NCBI RefSeq assembly: GCF_001550135.1 | Contig: NZ_LRUE01000013.1 | Span: 331,025 to 395,024, forward strand | Source: Pseudoalteromonas shioyasakiensis | GTDB taxonomy: Bacteria; Pseudomonadota; Gammaproteobacteria; Enterobacterales; Alteromonadaceae | Length of the DNA stretch: 64,000 bases | Direction: 5' to 3' | Shown here: positions 32,771 to 41,642 of the stretch, one piece after another | How the letters are laid out: every line of letters starts with the position of its first letter | Position numbering within the stretch: the first letter of the stretch is position 1 | Made by a program: the position numbers and the translations under genes | The notes under the pieces: model-generated | Seen by the model: the letters and a program-made list of their open reading frames with translations, nothing else | What the model was told of the DNA's origin: nothing | Database searches by the model: none

Positions 32771-33937
32771 TTACGCCAAAGTATGTGGATTAAGTTTATG
32801 AGGTAACGTTGCAGCAATCGCAAACCCATTATTATTTTGTTCAAACTCGATTGCCCCTCGCACTAAAGCTAAGCGCTCTTGCATGCCTGTTAAGCCATTG
32901 CCTAAGTTCAGCTTGGGCATTTCGCCGCCGTTATCATAAATAGTGAGATGCACTGAATCAGCTTGGAGGTCTAAGCTTACCGACAGCTCGGTCGCATCAC
33001 TGTGCTTAATACAATTCGTAATCGCTTCTTGCACAGTATGAAATAACGTTTGTGCTAATAACGTATCACTTATTTTTATATTTTCATCGTAGTTGAGTGT
33101 GACATTTAAGCCTGTAACATGGCTGCACAATGAATTCAGCGATGCATGTAAATCAATGGTTTGGTTTTCTCGCATTGACGAGACAGAGTCACGCACATCA
33201 TTTAATAACAAGCGGGTAATTTGCTGTGCTTTAGTTATGTGTTTTGGTGCTTCATGGTTAGCACAATGATTGGCGACTTCTAAGTGAATACTGAGTCCTG
33301 TAAGGTGGTGGCCAAGGGTATCATGTAAATCTCTGGCAATACGAATACGTTCATCGCGAGTTGCGGTGTCGTTTAAAAGTGCTTGAGTTGCTTTTAATTC
33401 ACGTAATAAATGGGCTGCTTGTTCTTTGGCTTTACGCTCAGAAATAAGCCGAGTAGCAAAGCGATAGGCAAAGCTATTGTATAAAGTGAAAGCCAACCCG
33501 TTGAGCAATACAAATTGCTTATCAAAGCCATAGTGAAGCGTCAGCGCCATCAAAAAGGACAGGCAAATGAGTAAATAGAGGCTGGCTTTGTTTGGCTCGT
33601 AATCGCTGAATTTAACTAAGAAAATGATCAATAGAATTGCAACAAAGCCAATATTAAATAGCCACATCAATAGCACAACATTAGCGATAGTGAAGTTCAA
33701 AATACGGGTTTGATAGTGCTTAAGTCGTGATCTGAAAAACTCAAAATAAATTAAAAAAGCAAAAAAGCTTATAAATAACACACTGATCAAAAACGTATTT
33801 ATTGTACTAAAACTTAGCTGCGCCGATTCTGCTCTTTGCGACCAAGCGTGCAGAGTATAAATAAACACAAACCCCCAGGTGATAGCTGAGAGTATGAAAT
33901 CGCTTCGATGTATCAACGTTTGCAAGAGTTTGTTCAT
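32771..33937 (-). CDS. HisKA_3 sensor histidine kinase (DesK-like)
   Basis: The 388-residue protein has about six TM helices (10-165), a coiled-coil linker, a HisKA_3 dimerisation domain with His205 in ARDLHDTLGHHLTG, and a HATPase (about 290-380, EAITNCIKHSDA, DNGGEMP, GNGLTGMQER). It phosphorylates the NarL-type regulator encoded 3 bases downstream. The membrane part is the sensor, as in DesK, with no large periplasmic domain. It is divergent from a MipA/OmpV-like gene. Confidence 0.92.
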   Translation of the reverse strand: MNKLLQTLIHRSDFILSAITWGFVFIYTLHAWSQRAESAQLSFSTINTFLISVLFISFFAFLIYFEFFRSRLKHYQTRILNFTIANVVLLMWLFNIGFVAILLIIFLVKFSDYEPNKASLYLLICLSFLMALTLHYGFDKQFVLLNGLAFTLYNSFAYRFATRLISERKAKEQAAHLLRELKATQALLNDTATRDERIRIARDLHDTLGHHLTGLSIHLEVANHCANHEAPKHITKAQQITRLLLNDVRDSVSSMRENQTIDLHASLNSLCSHVTGLNVTLNYDENIKISDTLLAQTLFHTVQEAITNCIKHSDATELSVSLDLQADSVHLTIYDNGGEMPKLNLGNGLTGMQERLALVRGAIEFEQNNNGFAIAATLPHKLNPHTLA

Positions 33938-33977
33938 ACGCTTAGTTTAATCCGCAATTATTCGTTTATGTATATGA

Positions 33978-34007
33978 CAAATGTCACGATTAAATATGTG
34001 ACATTTG
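33978..34007. promoter_or_regulatory. Perfect dyad between kinase and MipA genes
   Basis: CAAATGTCAC (33978-33987) and GTGACATTTG (33998-34007) form a perfect 10-bp inverted repeat with a 10-base spacer. The left half also contains TGACA-AA-TGTCA. It lies 41 bases upstream of the kinase start and 64 bases upstream of the MipA start, a good place for the response regulator to act on both operons. Confidence 0.6.
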
Positions 34008-34070
34008 CAGCAAGTCAGCCCTAATGGTGAGGCGTTAAACTGCATTAAAAACCAATATAGGGACATTATC

Positions 34071-34883
34071 ATGACCAAACATGAATTTCTGCGAAATAGT
34101 CTTTTTTCTTATCTGTTGATCACAGCTTATTGTTTAGCTGCATTATTTGTTGATGATGCCAAGGCCGATGAGCAATCACAGCAATGGCAAATGGAGGTCG
34201 GTGCTGCACAATTGGCCATTGATACAGCATGGCGAGATTACGATATTCAAACCATGGTCTTGCCATACTTCAACGCCCGAAAAGGCAACTGGCGCATTGG
34301 GCCTAAATATGGCTTAGTGCAATATGCCTTTTTACAAGGCGCAGAATTTGAAGCGTCAATGGGGCTTAGTTTCCGAGATGAAACCTACGATAGCAGTTTA
34401 ATCTTTAGTGATGAGTTGTCGGATGATGAGGTTTTCACTGACTATAAAGACGGTAAAGGTGAGCTAACCTTCAAAACTCAGCTGCAATATAAACAGCTTT
34501 TTGTTCGTTTAGCGCAAGATATTTCGAATCATTCCGATGGACTTACGTTTCTTGCCCGCTATAACCTACCGATTTATGGCCAAGGATTAGGGTTACAGCT
34601 AAGTGCTGATCTCGGTTTTTATTGGCAAGATAAAAAATACACTCAATACCTGTATGGCATAGCTAATGGCAATATCGCCCCTGAGTTTGGCAGATATGAA
34701 TATCAGCCAAGTGCAGCCCTTAACCCATTCACCTCGCTAAACCTGACTTATGTTTTTAATAAGCAGTGGTCTTTTTTTACGAGCTTGCGGTATGAGCAAC
34801 TTGACTCAACTATCAAAAAAAGCCCGCTAGTGGGAGAAACTGCCAAGCAGCAATTCACTGCAACTATAAATTATCGTTTTTAG
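34071..34883 (+). CDS. MipA/OmpV-family outer membrane protein
   Basis: The 270-residue protein has a signal sequence (cleavage near AKA, about 32) and the MipA/OmpV barrel pattern: VLPYFNARKGNWRIGPKYGLVQY early, a long mid region with YNLPIYGQGLGLQLSADLGFYW, and the closing strands SLNLTYVFNKQWSFF and FTATINYRF. These barrels are linked to envelope stress and to murein-related or antimicrobial response. The ATG at 34071 has AGGGA 8 bases ahead; an in-frame ATG-like extension from 34005 lacks this and would precede the signal peptide. A lipoprotein gene follows at 15 bases. Confidence 0.82.
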   Translation: MTKHEFLRNSLFSYLLITAYCLAALFVDDAKADEQSQQWQMEVGAAQLAIDTAWRDYDIQTMVLPYFNARKGNWRIGPKYGLVQYAFLQGAEFEASMGLSFRDETYDSSLIFSDELSDDEVFTDYKDGKGELTFKTQLQYKQLFVRLAQDISNHSDGLTFLARYNLPIYGQGLGLQLSADLGFYWQDKKYTQYLYGIANGNIAPEFGRYEYQPSAALNPFTSLNLTYVFNKQWSFFTSLRYEQLDSTIKKSPLVGETAKQQFTATINYRF

Positions 34884-34898
34884 AAAAAGGGATGAGCA

Positions 34899-35552
34899 AT
34901 GAATTATCTACTGAGATTATGCATTTTACTCTTACTTACTGGTTGTAATAGCGCTGAAGAGGAAGTGTTTGACGAAGACGATTTATACCAAGGTGTCTAT
35001 GAAAGTGACTATTATGTTTATAACTTTAGCGAGTACCCGGTTGATTTTTATATGATGAACCTACGAAATAACACACCAACAAGCGCAATTTATAAGGAGC
35101 AGAACTTCCAACAATCAATCGATGGCTACGGTGGTTTTGAAAAGCTTAACTTTAAGCGGTCTGTGGTCGGAAAGGTTGGCTTTGCAGCTTTTTATGATGC
35201 TGAAATAAAAGCTCATCTACAAAAGTGGGTTGTTAGTGATATAGCTAATTATGTGATCATTTATATGGATGGCGAAACGCTGAAACTGGCTTTTTTAGCA
35301 CGCACTGAGGCTGTAGATAGTGGTGATTACCCTGTGGTTAGGCTGGTTAGTTTTATCGGCAATACGAACTACAGCTATAAACTTGCTAATAGTGAATTAA
35401 CTGAAGCAACAGCAACAGCTTATATACCGCTAACTCATTGCGCTAGTGACTTACAAATTGCAGGTTTTGAATTTGATTTTTGTAACTTAGAGCAGCGTGG
35501 TTACTTAATTGTGCTGCTACCTAATGAGCAACTAGCAATCATCAAAGAGTAG
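34899..35552 (+). CDS. Lipoprotein of unknown function
   Basis: The 217-residue protein has a lipoprotein signal with lipobox LLTGC (Cys16), followed by an acidic segment (EEEVFDEDD) and a beta-rich body with many Tyr residues. Two Cys near the end (THCASDLQ, FDFCNLE) could pair. It is 15 bases after the MipA/OmpV-like gene, so it is likely part of the same response-regulator-controlled operon. I do not recognise the family. Confidence 0.7.
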   Translation: MNYLLRLCILLLLTGCNSAEEEVFDEDDLYQGVYESDYYVYNFSEYPVDFYMMNLRNNTPTSAIYKEQNFQQSIDGYGGFEKLNFKRSVVGKVGFAAFYDAEIKAHLQKWVVSDIANYVIIYMDGETLKLAFLARTEAVDSGDYPVVRLVSFIGNTNYSYKLANSELTEATATAYIPLTHCASDLQIAGFEFDFCNLEQRGYLIVLLPNEQLAIIKE

Positions 35553-35664
35553 TGCTTTATGACAATTTCGTGAATATTGTGATAATGTAACTTTTTATCG
35601 TTTCATTGCTTTATAATGCCTTTTTTATTTGTATGATAAAGCTGGTTTTTAGCTTGGAGTTAGC

Positions 35665-37032
35665 ATGGTTTCACGTCGAGAATTTTTAGTAGGGGCGGGC
35701 ACATTGGCCTTTTTAGGATTATCAAAAAGTGCCATAGGTAAAGTGTCGTTAGGTGATTTAAAAACAACGGCTGTGGGCTTTGGTCCGTTAATTCCTGATC
35801 CAGATAAATTGCTCGACTTACCTGAGGGCTTTAGTTATCAAGTCGTTTCAAGCCTAGGTGAGAAAATGTCTGATGGGTTTACGGTTCCGGACAAAGCCGA
35901 TGGCATGGGCTGTCTAGCGCTTGGTAATGACCGTGTTGCATTAGTGCGAAACCATGAGCTAAAGCCAAAAGACTTAGCGAAAGCTGAAGCAAGTATTGCC
36001 AATCATAAAACACCTCTGGCTTTTGATACTAACAGTGACGGTGTGGCGTTCCCGGGTGGCACAAGTCATATCATTTATAACCTAAAAACCCATCAAAAAG
36101 AGCAAGAATACTTGTCATTGGTCGGCACTATTCGTAACTGTTCTGGCGGTATCACGCCTTGGGGCACCTGGCTTACGTGCGAAGAAACCACAGATACCAA
36201 AGCTGATGGATTTAACCAAGATCATGGTTATATTTTTGAAGTACCCGCAAATAGCAAAGGCTTAATTAAACCTGAGCCATTAAAAGCCATGGGGCGATTT
36301 AATCACGAAGCGGCTGCCGTTGATCCGCGCACTGGCATTGTTTATCTAACAGAAGACAAAGGTGATAGCGTCTTTTATCGCTTTATTCCAAATGAATATG
36401 GCAAGCTGCACAAAGGTGGGCAATTACAAGCTATGGTGGTAAAAGGTAAACCACAATTCGATAGCCGTAACTGGAATAATAAAGCCATGGGGCTACATCA
36501 AGTGCTTGAGGTTGAGTGGGTCAATCTAGATAACCCTGAAAGCCCGAAAGACGACCTACGCCTACGCGGATACAAACAAGGTGCAGCATTGTTTGCTCGC
36601 GGTGAAGGTATTCACTGGGGTGATAAAGAGCTTTATTTTTGCTGTACCAATGGTGGTAAAAAACAACTTGGTCAGGTTATGAAATATCAGCCATCAGAAT
36701 TTGAGGGCACAGATAAAGAAGCACAGCAGCCTGGTAAAATCTCGTTGTTTGTAGAAAGTACCAGCAAAACCCTATACAACTTTGGCGATAACCTAACTGT
36801 GTCACCTAATGGTCATTTAATTGTTTGTGAAGACCAATACACCGATGTGGTTGATAATCATCTTCGCGGTGTGACACCCCAAGGCCAAGTTTATAATTTT
36901 GCCCGCTTAGTGGCGCAAACCGAGTTGGCAGGTGCCTGTTTTTCACCAGATGGTAGCACTTTGTTTGTGAATGTTTACTCACCTTCAAAAACACTTGCTA
37001 TAACAGGCCCATGGCATAAGTTTAGTGTTTAA
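35665..37032 (+). CDS. PhoX-family (DUF839) Tat-exported phosphatase-like protein
   Basis: The 455-residue protein has a twin-arginine signal (SRREFLVGAG, TM 8-25) and the DUF839/PhoX fold: LPEGFSYQVVSSLG, NCSGGITPWGTWLTCEET, GRFNHEAAAVDPRTG, and GEGIHWGDKELYFCCTNGG. PhoX enzymes bind an Fe3+-Ca2+ cluster in the periplasm and hydrolyse phosphomonoesters; NHEAAAVDP and LTCEET carry candidate metal ligands. Members of the same family also act on other esters, so phosphatase activity is by family only. It stands alone, convergent with a ClpP-like gene. Confidence 0.88.
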   Translation: MVSRREFLVGAGTLAFLGLSKSAIGKVSLGDLKTTAVGFGPLIPDPDKLLDLPEGFSYQVVSSLGEKMSDGFTVPDKADGMGCLALGNDRVALVRNHELKPKDLAKAEASIANHKTPLAFDTNSDGVAFPGGTSHIIYNLKTHQKEQEYLSLVGTIRNCSGGITPWGTWLTCEETTDTKADGFNQDHGYIFEVPANSKGLIKPEPLKAMGRFNHEAAAVDPRTGIVYLTEDKGDSVFYRFIPNEYGKLHKGGQLQAMVVKGKPQFDSRNWNNKAMGLHQVLEVEWVNLDNPESPKDDLRLRGYKQGAALFARGEGIHWGDKELYFCCTNGGKKQLGQVMKYQPSEFEGTDKEAQQPGKISLFVESTSKTLYNFGDNLTVSPNGHLIVCEDQYTDVVDNHLRGVTPQGQVYNFARLVAQTELAGACFSPDGSTLFVNVYSPSKTLAITGPWHKFSV

Positions 37033-37046
37033 CAAATAAAAGAACT

Positions 37047-37739
37047 TTACTCTAATTCATCAATTATTAGTAACGGAAAGCTCTTTGCCGAGCGGGGCTG
37101 CCAATCTGCAAACTCAATATTGCTGACATTCAGTGTATTGAGTGCTTTTTTTGAGTAGCTCCAGCCTCTGGCTTTTTGTGCCACAGCTGCACGCTTTAGC
37201 TCTTCAGATAAACCAATGGTTAGCAAGTCATGCTTAACACCGCGTTTTGCATAAAAGGCTTTTTCACGAGCCACGGCTTTTGCAATTATTTCGTCGTAAT
37301 GAGTGCGTAAAGCCTGCCACTTGGTTGTTTTTTCTGGCTCTTTTAAATGGCTTACCATGGCATCAATATCGCTATCTCGCCAGCGAGCTGAAGCGGCATC
37401 GCCGTGCCAACCGACAATGGCGTTCTTAGCTATGGTGGTAGGGTTTCCTGCAAGCAATACGTAATTCGCACACGACGAAAAGCAAAATTGTTTTATATGA
37501 ACTTTTAAATTATGCGCTAAAATTAATTCGGCGAGGTCCATACCTAAATCAACGTTTCCGCCACCACTGGTAATTTGTATGCTGTTTATGCTTGGCTGCT
37601 CAGCCAAAAGCTGTTCAACATGTTGATTGTTTTTGGCACTAATTTCGCCCTGATAAATAATGCGCTGCTCGCTTAGTGACACACCGGCAAAGCTTAACCA
37701 AGGGATAATTAAAAACAGACTAAAAAATACACGCAACAT
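37047..37739 (-). CDS. Secreted ClpP/crotonase-fold protein
   Basis: The 230-residue protein has a signal peptide (cleavage near SFA, 18) and a central ClpP-like core (about 35-125): ITSGGGNVDLGMDLAELI gives the Gly-rich oxyanion loop, VHIKQFCFSSCANYVLLAG carries the predicted nucleophile Ser in the C-S-S-C turn, and IVGWHGD supplies His. Such extracytoplasmic ClpP-like proteins are mostly uncharacterised; peptidase activity is inferred. The C-terminal part (about 130-215) is helical. TAAGG precedes the ATG. It is a single gene. Confidence 0.72.
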   Translation of the reverse strand: MLRVFFSLFLIIPWLSFAGVSLSEQRIIYQGEISAKNNQHVEQLLAEQPSINSIQITSGGGNVDLGMDLAELILAHNLKVHIKQFCFSSCANYVLLAGNPTTIAKNAIVGWHGDAASARWRDSDIDAMVSHLKEPEKTTKWQALRTHYDEIIAKAVAREKAFYAKRGVKHDLLTIGLSEELKRAAVAQKARGWSYSKKALNTLNVSNIEFADWQPRSAKSFPLLIIDELE

Positions 37740-37782
37740 AAAACGCTAACCTTATAAATTGTATGATAATTCTATCATGCTT

Positions 37783-38703
37783 TTAGGGTTTTTTAGCGGC
37801 TTTTTTGGCGCTGACTTTAGCTGCGTGTTTAGCAATCCACTTAGTCATTTTTTTCATTAAAGCGGGCGGAAAATCATGACCCATACCAGGAACAACTTTT
37901 AACTTACTGCGCTTTATTAACAGTGCGGTGTTGATACCCGCAGACAGTGGCATAACAGGATCAGCGCTGCCATGAATTACTAATGTGGGGGCTTTAATCT
38001 TTTTTAGTAATTGCTCGCGATAAGGCGTTGCGGCAATGGCTGCAAGCTGACGTTTAAAGCCTGTTTGATTCGTGTGGGCCCGCTCAATATAGCGTTCTGC
38101 GTTGGCGTATAAAGCGTGTTCATCTTGTGGGTAGGCAGGGCTGCCAATGAGTTGGTTGAGCCTAACATTGTAATCAATCGCGGCTTCTTTATTACTGCTT
38201 CGGGGGCGTATTTTTGCGAGCTTTACTAGCAGGTTAATGTTTGAACCCGAAAACGATAACGGCGAGCTACTCGACATAATTGAAGTTAAGCTCAGTACAC
38301 GTTTTTTATACTTTGCCGCGGCAATTTGCGCAATCATGCCACCCATCGAAGCCCCCACTAAGTGCGCTTTTTTGATATCCAGTGCATCCATTAATTCTTT
38401 TACATCGCGAGCCATGTCATCGAGCGAATAGGGCAGCTTTGAGCGAATGGGTAATCTGCGGCTAAGCCAATGCTTTACGAGACTCGGCTTGCCTAACTCA
38501 TCTAACGATGAGGATAGCCCTGCATCACGATTATCAAAACGAATAACCCGAAAGCCTTTTTCTACCAAGCCAAAATAAAGCGACTCTGGCCAAACGGTAA
38601 ATTGAGCACCTAAGCCAATAATTAAGATGATCACTGGCGCATTACTATCGCCTTCATCTTGATAACTAATACAGATACCACTGGCTGTAAGGATATGTTC
38701 CAT
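37783..38703 (-). CDS. Alpha/beta hydrolase
   Basis: The 306-residue cytosolic protein has an alpha/beta hydrolase fold with nucleophile elbow GASMGG (Ser), acid Asp in HGSADPVMP and His in GMGHDFPP. It resembles the large haloalkane-dehalogenase/epoxide-hydrolase-like group (RFDNRDAGLSS near the N-terminus). The C-terminus is unusually basic (AKVSAKKAAKKP). The substrate is unknown. It is not in an operon with an obvious partner. Confidence 0.85.
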   Translation of the reverse strand: MEHILTASGICISYQDEGDSNAPVIILIIGLGAQFTVWPESLYFGLVEKGFRVIRFDNRDAGLSSSLDELGKPSLVKHWLSRRLPIRSKLPYSLDDMARDVKELMDALDIKKAHLVGASMGGMIAQIAAAKYKKRVLSLTSIMSSSSPLSFSGSNINLLVKLAKIRPRSSNKEAAIDYNVRLNQLIGSPAYPQDEHALYANAERYIERAHTNQTGFKRQLAAIAATPYREQLLKKIKAPTLVIHGSADPVMPLSAGINTALLIKRSKLKVVPGMGHDFPPALMKKMTKWIAKHAAKVSAKKAAKKP

Positions 38704-38857
38704 AGACTGACAAATAAGCTTACGCAGGTATCATCAGCTTAGTGTGTGAAGTTGGCAGTTTAGTGACAGTAAAAAGAATACTGACAGTAGGAGTAATAGT
38801 GTAGTTAGAAAAATAGACAGCACATGACTGCATGCTGCCTATTTTCAGGGAGTTTTC

Positions 38858-41227
38858 TTAGAAGTAAGCAGTAACGCCAATCCAGAAATTACGGCCTTTA
38901 TCTTTAACGTTGTAGTCGTCTGTGAATGTGACTTCGCTAACTACACCGCGACCTGTTAGGTATTCATACTCACCATCGCCATTTAGGTCGGTATAGCTTG
39001 TGCTATACGAGGTGAAATCTTCGTCTAATAGGTTGTTTACACGGGCATTGATTTGCACGTACTCATTTACATAAAACTGCGCACCTAAATTAAGTAGGTT
39101 GTAGTTTTTGTAATACAGCGCTTTGTCGTGCACGTTATCCCAACCGCGGTAACGGTCTGAACGATATACACCTTGTAGGTATAAGTTCATAAAGTCAGTC
39201 GCTTCCCAGTTTAGGGTAAGGTTTGCCATGTGCTCAGCTGAGTTAGTTAATGGTTGACCTTCTTCAGGACCGCTCTTTTGTTCGCTATCAGTCCACGTGT
39301 AGTTACCGTTAACAGACACTGTTTTAGTGATAGTGTATTGACCCGCAATTTCAACACCTTGAAGGTCTACTTCGTCGATATTGATCTTTTGGCTGTAGCT
39401 ATCGTAGCCAAGTTGATCGTACTGGCCTAAGTTCACACAAGGACGTACATCGTTAGTTTGTTCACAGCTTAAAATAGTGTCGCCGCGGGCAATTTTGTCT
39501 TCAAACTTGGTGTTGTAGTAAGTCACATTCATGTTGTGATCGCCATCAAGAGAAGTCCAATAAAGTGCAACTTCAGAGTTCACACTGGTTTCTGGTTCTA
39601 AATCTGGGTTACCCGCAAATGGGCTTGTGCCCTGACCACCAAATCCGGTGATACCGTCGTAAAGATCGGTGGTTTGCGGCGTTTTATAACCTGTACTTAC
39701 ACCTCCTTTTAAGGTCCAAGTGTCAGAGAGGTTATATACACCGTAAACGCGCGGTGATACTTGGCTGCCAAATACATCATGGTCATCGTAACGAGCACCT
39801 AATGTAAAGGTGAAGTTGTCAGTTGCCATCCAGTTATCTTCGGCAAAGATTGAGTACATGTTTTGCTCTTGTACTTGACCTGCTTGGTCACTTTCAAGGC
39901 CAAATACGCCGTCTTTTAATTCACCGTCGATAAGCTGACCACCAATTGCTAGGTTATGGCTACCAAAGCTGCCCGTGATAGGAATATCAAAGCGTAAGTC
40001 ATAGGTATATTGGCTGCTTTCAAGTGGGCGAGCAGGGCGCGGTAAGAATGTTTCTTCGGCTAAGTCTTTACGTGCTTGTTCGTCCATTCCCTCGTATTCG
40101 CCTGTACCATCGTACATAGCTTGTAGCTCTAATCGCTCGCTTACACTCAGTGGTAAAGTACGGCCATTGTTTTGCGTATCAACATAAGATACAGAGGCCT
40201 TAACCGTTGCCCAATTAAGCTCACCATCGTAGCTGAGTGACCACCATTCACGGTCAAACTCTTGGTCTGCCGCATAACCTGCGCGCGGGTTTACTTGGCC
40301 GCGGCGGTCTTGCCAAATTGATTCAATGTTATCTTTAGTACCAAGCGGGTAAGTAATGGTGCCTGATTCGATGTCGTAGCTTGGCGTGTTGTCGTACACT
40401 TGGCTTGAGTTATCGTAATCAAAACGTAAATGATGCGACTCAAACGGTGTATAAGTTAAAGTAAAACCATACTGCTCGTTTGTATTATCAACGGTACGAC
40501 CGCCACTACCAAAACCTAATGAACGAGCATGTACAACACCATTAGGATCGGTTGCTGGTTCAAATGTTGGCGATGATGCTTGTTGCTCGTAAACGCTGCC
40601 GCGTACACCTAAGCTTAATACGTCTTTGATAAGCGGACCTATCACACTAAAGTCAGTGGTAATGTCATCACCAAAATCATCGTTTTGTTGTAATGAACGG
40701 CTAAAAGATACTGCACCACTCCAGCTGTCTGTGTGCTTTTTAGTGATGATATTAATTACACCACCCAGCGCATCTGCACCATAAAGTGTTGATGCAGGAC
40801 CGCGAATTACTTCAACTCGCTCAATCGCATCAACCGGTGGTACGTGGTTAAACGCGTTGCCACCAAAATTGTTTGGGTAAATGTCGCCATGGTTATTTTG
40901 GCGTTTACCATCAATAAGTAACAGGGTGTATTCACCTGTTAAACCACGCATACTTACACTGCCTTGGCCTGTTTTATCACGAGTTGTGCCAATGTCGATA
41001 CCTTCTAAATACTGCACAGCATCAAGTACTGAGGTGAAGGCATGAGACTTAATATCTTCATTGGTGATAATTGAAATACTTGCAGGCGCTTCGGTAACTT
41101 TTTGTTCATAACCTGTTGCTGTGATAACTAAGCGTTCCATATCTTGTTTTGGCTTAGCGTCATCAGCAAAGGCTGAAAAATGTGTTGCTATGGCAAGTGC
41201 CAGTAAGCTTGGTTTTATTGATTTCAT
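38858..41227 (-). CDS. TonB-dependent outer membrane receptor
   Basis: The 789-residue protein has a signal peptide, a TonB box-like stretch (ERLVITATG), a plug domain (about 45-165, ISIITNEDIKS, SVSMRGLTGEYTLLLIDGKRQ, RVEVIRGPASTLYGADALGGVINIIT) and a 22-strand barrel ending WIGVTAYF. It belongs to the FepA/CirA/BfrA side of the family, importing ferric siderophores. ATG at 41227 is chosen because it starts a typical signal peptide; the 26 codons upstream do not. A Fur-like element lies about 80 bases upstream. It is divergent from an MFS gene and 8 kb from the siderophore operon, so its ligand could be the native or a foreign siderophore. Confidence 0.93.
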   Translation of the reverse strand: MKSIKPSLLALAIATHFSAFADDAKPKQDMERLVITATGYEQKVTEAPASISIITNEDIKSHAFTSVLDAVQYLEGIDIGTTRDKTGQGSVSMRGLTGEYTLLLIDGKRQNNHGDIYPNNFGGNAFNHVPPVDAIERVEVIRGPASTLYGADALGGVINIITKKHTDSWSGAVSFSRSLQQNDDFGDDITTDFSVIGPLIKDVLSLGVRGSVYEQQASSPTFEPATDPNGVVHARSLGFGSGGRTVDNTNEQYGFTLTYTPFESHHLRFDYDNSSQVYDNTPSYDIESGTITYPLGTKDNIESIWQDRRGQVNPRAGYAADQEFDREWWSLSYDGELNWATVKASVSYVDTQNNGRTLPLSVSERLELQAMYDGTGEYEGMDEQARKDLAEETFLPRPARPLESSQYTYDLRFDIPITGSFGSHNLAIGGQLIDGELKDGVFGLESDQAGQVQEQNMYSIFAEDNWMATDNFTFTLGARYDDHDVFGSQVSPRVYGVYNLSDTWTLKGGVSTGYKTPQTTDLYDGITGFGGQGTSPFAGNPDLEPETSVNSEVALYWTSLDGDHNMNVTYYNTKFEDKIARGDTILSCEQTNDVRPCVNLGQYDQLGYDSYSQKINIDEVDLQGVEIAGQYTITKTVSVNGNYTWTDSEQKSGPEEGQPLTNSAEHMANLTLNWEATDFMNLYLQGVYRSDRYRGWDNVHDKALYYKNYNLLNLGAQFYVNEYVQINARVNNLLDEDFTSYSTSYTDLNGDGEYEYLTGRGVVSEVTFTDDYNVKDKGRNFWIGVTAYF

Positions 41228-41300
41228 TGTAGGTTTCCAGTTCTTTTTGTTGGTTATCCCTTTGAGGAACGCTGCGTATATTACAGAAATGAAAAATACA

Positions 41301-41320
41301 ATCAATAATTATTCTTATTT
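41301..41320 (-). promoter_or_regulatory. Fur-like element upstream of TonB receptor
   Basis: On the minus strand the segment reads AATAAGAATAATTATTGAT, resembling GATAATGATAATCATTATC with several matches and the palindromic core AATAATTATT. It lies about 75-95 bases ahead of the receptor start. Confidence 0.45.
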
Positions 41321-41388
41321 AGATTAATCTTTTTCAAGTTGGCTTAACAGTATTCACAATTAAGTTGCGTTTGTTTTTTAGCTAATTA

Positions 41389-41550
41389 ATACCAACCCGC
41401 TTAATTAAGTAGTCTATTTTGAGGCAATAAAACCTCGTTGATAGCAAGGCAAAAATTTCGTTATTTAGTTGTTCTAAATGAGAAATTTTCAACGCAGTTA
41501 GCGACAGGTTTAATCCCTCAAAATGATTAAGTATTATTGCGGGTTGGTAT
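41389..41550. repeat. MITE-like 162-bp inverted repeat
   Basis: The ends are perfect 12-bp inverted repeats (ATACCAACCCGC at 41389-41400, GCGGGTTGGTAT at 41539-41550). Inner arms also pair: ATTTTGAGG near 41416 with CCTCAAAAT near 41516, and AAAATTTC near 41452 with GAAATTTT near 41482, so nearly the whole element can fold as one long hairpin. No gene is inside. It fills most of the space between the TonB receptor and the MFS gene. This fits a non-autonomous element or dispersed intergenic repeat. Confidence 0.7.
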
Positions 41551-41642
41551 AACACGTTGTTACAAACAAGTTTTAGATTAAATACCTAAGGCAGATTCAG
41601 TTCCTGTATAGTGTTTTAATCATCATCATAAAAATTAAAATA

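Noticed and set aside
37763..37778. ATGATA-N4-TATCAT hairpin between the ClpP-like and hydrolase genes
   Set aside because: Short AT-rich stem that can arise by chance; it also resembles the half-sites at 12933 but no regulatory link is evident.
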